Origin: a virus
IMG/VR virus record: IMGVR_UViG_3300031216_000082
Location: 1-20,880 of that record
Length of the DNA stretch: 20,880 nt
Reading direction: 5' to 3' (one strand)
Made by a program: the position numbers and the translations under genes. The notes beneath the pieces are model-generated. The model saw only the letters and a program-made list of their open reading frames with translations. It made no database searches and was not told where the DNA came from. Positions 19,860 through 20,880 of the stretch are shown in pieces; within the stretch, counting starts at the first letter, position 1; each line of letters opens with the position of its first letter.

Positions 19860-20509
19860 CACTCCGAAACATCACAACCCTTTTTACTGTATCCATAATC
19901 CTGATACTGGGCGCGGGTTGTTCGAGTGTCGGACTCCAGAGCAAGCGCATTTTCCAAGAAAACGTCGCCGCGCCCGTGGTCAAGGAGGTTACCGAGGACA
20001 TCCGCCAAGCCGCCGACTACTTGTCAAAAGCCGTAGAACAGCCCGCAGAGGCAAAGGGCGTAGCGATAGACCTCTCGCAGCGTGTCGGCTCTCCTGAGCG
20101 TCCTATCGACGCAGCAAACGACGTTTCCGCCGCATTGACCAAGGGCAACCGCGCACACCAGAACGACCTTGCCGACCTCATGACATGGCTGGACAAGCGC
20201 GAAGGCACAGCGCTGGAAGGCACTGGGATGTCGGTATGGGGCGCAGGCGGCTTTGTCGTCGTGCTGCTGATCGTCGTCGCGTGCGTGCTCATGCCCGCGC
20301 TAATCCCGCTCGTCATACAGCTTGTGCAGACCATAGCAGGGACATCACGCGCAGTGCTAAAACAGACAGGCGCGGCCATGGTATCGGCCATCAGCGAATG
20401 GGAGACCGAAAACCCGACCGAAGCCGAAGAGCTAAAAGAGATTATGTCGCGCAAGATGGACACCAAGAGCAAGACCATCGTCAAGAAACTCAAAGACGGT
20501 CAGCTTTAA
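19856..20509 (+). CDS. Lipoprotein with a C-terminal membrane segment, unknown function
   Basis: A 217-aa protein beginning at an ATGA overlap. A signal-type N-terminus ends LILGAGCSS (lipidation Cys22, non-ideal lipobox), paralogous to the 19629 product. A polar helical region follows (about 30-120), then a long hydrophobic segment at about 128-160 (GFVVVLLIVVACVLMPALIP) and a charged C-terminal helix with many Glu/Lys (EETEAEELKEIMSRKM-like). Lipidation together with a later transmembrane helix is an unusual combination and might mean that the first stretch is a membrane anchor instead. No enzyme motif is seen. Its stop overlaps the next small gene as TAATG. Confidence 0.6.
   Translation: MTLRNITTLFTVSIILILGAGCSSVGLQSKRIFQENVAAPVVKEVTEDIRQAADYLSKAVEQPAEAKGVAIDLSQRVGSPERPIDAANDVSAALTKGNRAHQNDLADLMTWLDKREGTALEGTGMSVWGAGGFVVVLLIVVACVLMPALIPLVIQLVQTIAGTSRAVLKQTGAAMVSAISEWETENPTEAEELKEIMSRKMDTKSKTIVKKLKDGQL
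19889..19907 (+). promoter_or_regulatory. Motif 1, copy H, inside the signal-peptide codons of the 19856 gene
   Basis: GTATCC-ATAATCC-TGATAC, also 33 bases after the ATG. Compared with copy G the motif segment is about 90% identical, whereas the flanking homologous signal-peptide codons are only about 50-65% identical by hand count. Confidence 0.5.
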
Positions 20510-20637
20510 TGCCAGCGCCCACGCAGCGAGAACTGCACTGGCAATGCGCTAAGGAGCACTTCCGCGCCCGCCGCTTTCGACTAGCATTCCACGAGCTAGT
20601 CAAGGCGGCTTTTCCGTCGCTGCGGTTGCCGCTGTGA
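20509..20637 (+). CDS. Small basic protein at the end of the rightward operon
   Basis: A 42-aa ORF starting in a TAATG junction with the preceding gene, which supports it as real despite its size. The peptide is basic and amphipathic (QRELHWQCAKEHFRARRF, then RLAFHELVKAAF), with one Cys and no membrane segment. Function is unknown. It is the last rightward gene in the window; the opposing minus-strand ORF ends two bases downstream. No clear terminator is seen between them. Confidence 0.5.
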   Translation: MPAPTQRELHWQCAKEHFRARRFRLAFHELVKAAFPSLRLPL

Positions 20638-20638
20638 C

Positions 20639-20878
20639 TTACAGGTTTTCCTCAATCCGCGCCATCTCCGCAACGCGTGACGGCTTATCAACCGCAAGCC
20701 AGAACGCCCGCGCAGCCCGCACGAAGGCGCCGATCCACGCCCACGTAACCACCGCCGAGAACTGCATGGCCTCGCCTGCTGTGTTTTCGCCGGCGAACAC
20801 CAGCTCAATGCCGTCTAGGGTCAGCGTGAGCTTGGGCACGTTGACGCGCCGGAATCTGTATTTGTGCGCGTCACTCAT
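20639..20878 (-). CDS. Minus-strand ORF converging on the late operon, unknown function
   Basis: A 79-aa ORF on the opposite strand with ATG at 20876-20878 and stop at 20639-20641; the upstream sequence beyond the window is unknown. The N-terminus is basic (MSDAHKYRFRRVNVPKLTLT), followed by beta strands (LTLTLDGIELVFAG) and a helical part with Trp (SAVVTWAWIGAFVRAARAFWLAV). Composition looks coding and not like a shadow of a plus-strand gene, because no rightward ORF covers it. It marks the end of the rightward late operon. Function is unknown. Confidence 0.55.
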   Translation of the reverse strand: MSDAHKYRFRRVNVPKLTLTLDGIELVFAGENTAGEAMQFSAVVTWAWIGAFVRAARAFWLAVDKPSRVAEMARIEENL

Positions 20879-20880
20879 GT

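Noticed and set aside
1-20880. CRISPR arrays, tRNA or rRNA genes, insertion sequences, integrase
   Set aside because: No spaced direct repeats, cloverleaf-like sequence, transposase or integrase frame was seen anywhere in the window.

Overview
The window is the late (virion-building) module of a tailed dsDNA phage or prophage with a siphovirus-type long tail. Almost every gene reads rightward in the usual order: terminase small and large subunits, head-tail connector, portal, prohead protease with scaffold, decoration protein, major capsid protein, head-closure and tail-completion proteins, tail genes, tape measure, tail tip and fibre genes, then small membrane proteins and lipoproteins of a possible lysis region. 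The GpA-type terminase and lambda-type portal place the head genes near lambda-like phages, but the tail-tip genes match nothing I recognise. Base composition is moderately GC-rich. Many starts have A/C-rich leaders and no Shine-Dalgarno sequence. The host cannot be named from the sequence; a Gram-negative host is suggested by the lipoproteins and possible spanins. There is no integrase, repressor, replication gene or recognisable endolysin here, so virus versus prophage is open.

Layout: 1-231 is a G-rich leader, a plausible packaging-site region. 232-2756 encodes terminase. 2772-2998 is a small cassette. 3053-7582 encodes the head. 7654-8195 and 8209-9001 are two more cassettes, the first with tiny membrane proteins and the second with a minimal ATP-dependent DNA ligase. 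9043-10564 holds three head-tail joining genes. 10570-11655 is a beta-helix protein with 48-bp tandem repeats. 11738-14531 runs up to and including the tape measure. 14521-19065 holds tail tip and fibre genes, ending in a LamG-like receptor-binding candidate. 19065-20637 holds small membrane proteins and lipoproteins. A minus-strand ORF faces them at the right edge.

Two repeated DNA motifs organise the region. Motif 1 is 19 bp: GTATCC, seven bases with a fixed C at the sixth, then a six-base right half ending TAC. It occurs eight times with constant spacing. Six copies lie just upstream of start codons of structural genes, and two lie inside the signal-peptide codons of two tandem lipoprotein genes. 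Motif 2 is a 17-bp sequence beginning CTTGACA, present three times without change. Each copy opens a cassette of non-structural genes that is closed by an intrinsic terminator. Together these suggest a structural regulon marked by motif 1 and separately transcribed accessory cassettes ('morons') marked by motif 2, inserted between structural genes.

Other unusual items are a likely nested scaffold start inside the protease gene, a possible ACG-started membrane microprotein at a TAACG junction, an in-frame TGA inside the first cassette's peptide, and a tail tip without the familiar lambda-type hub genes.
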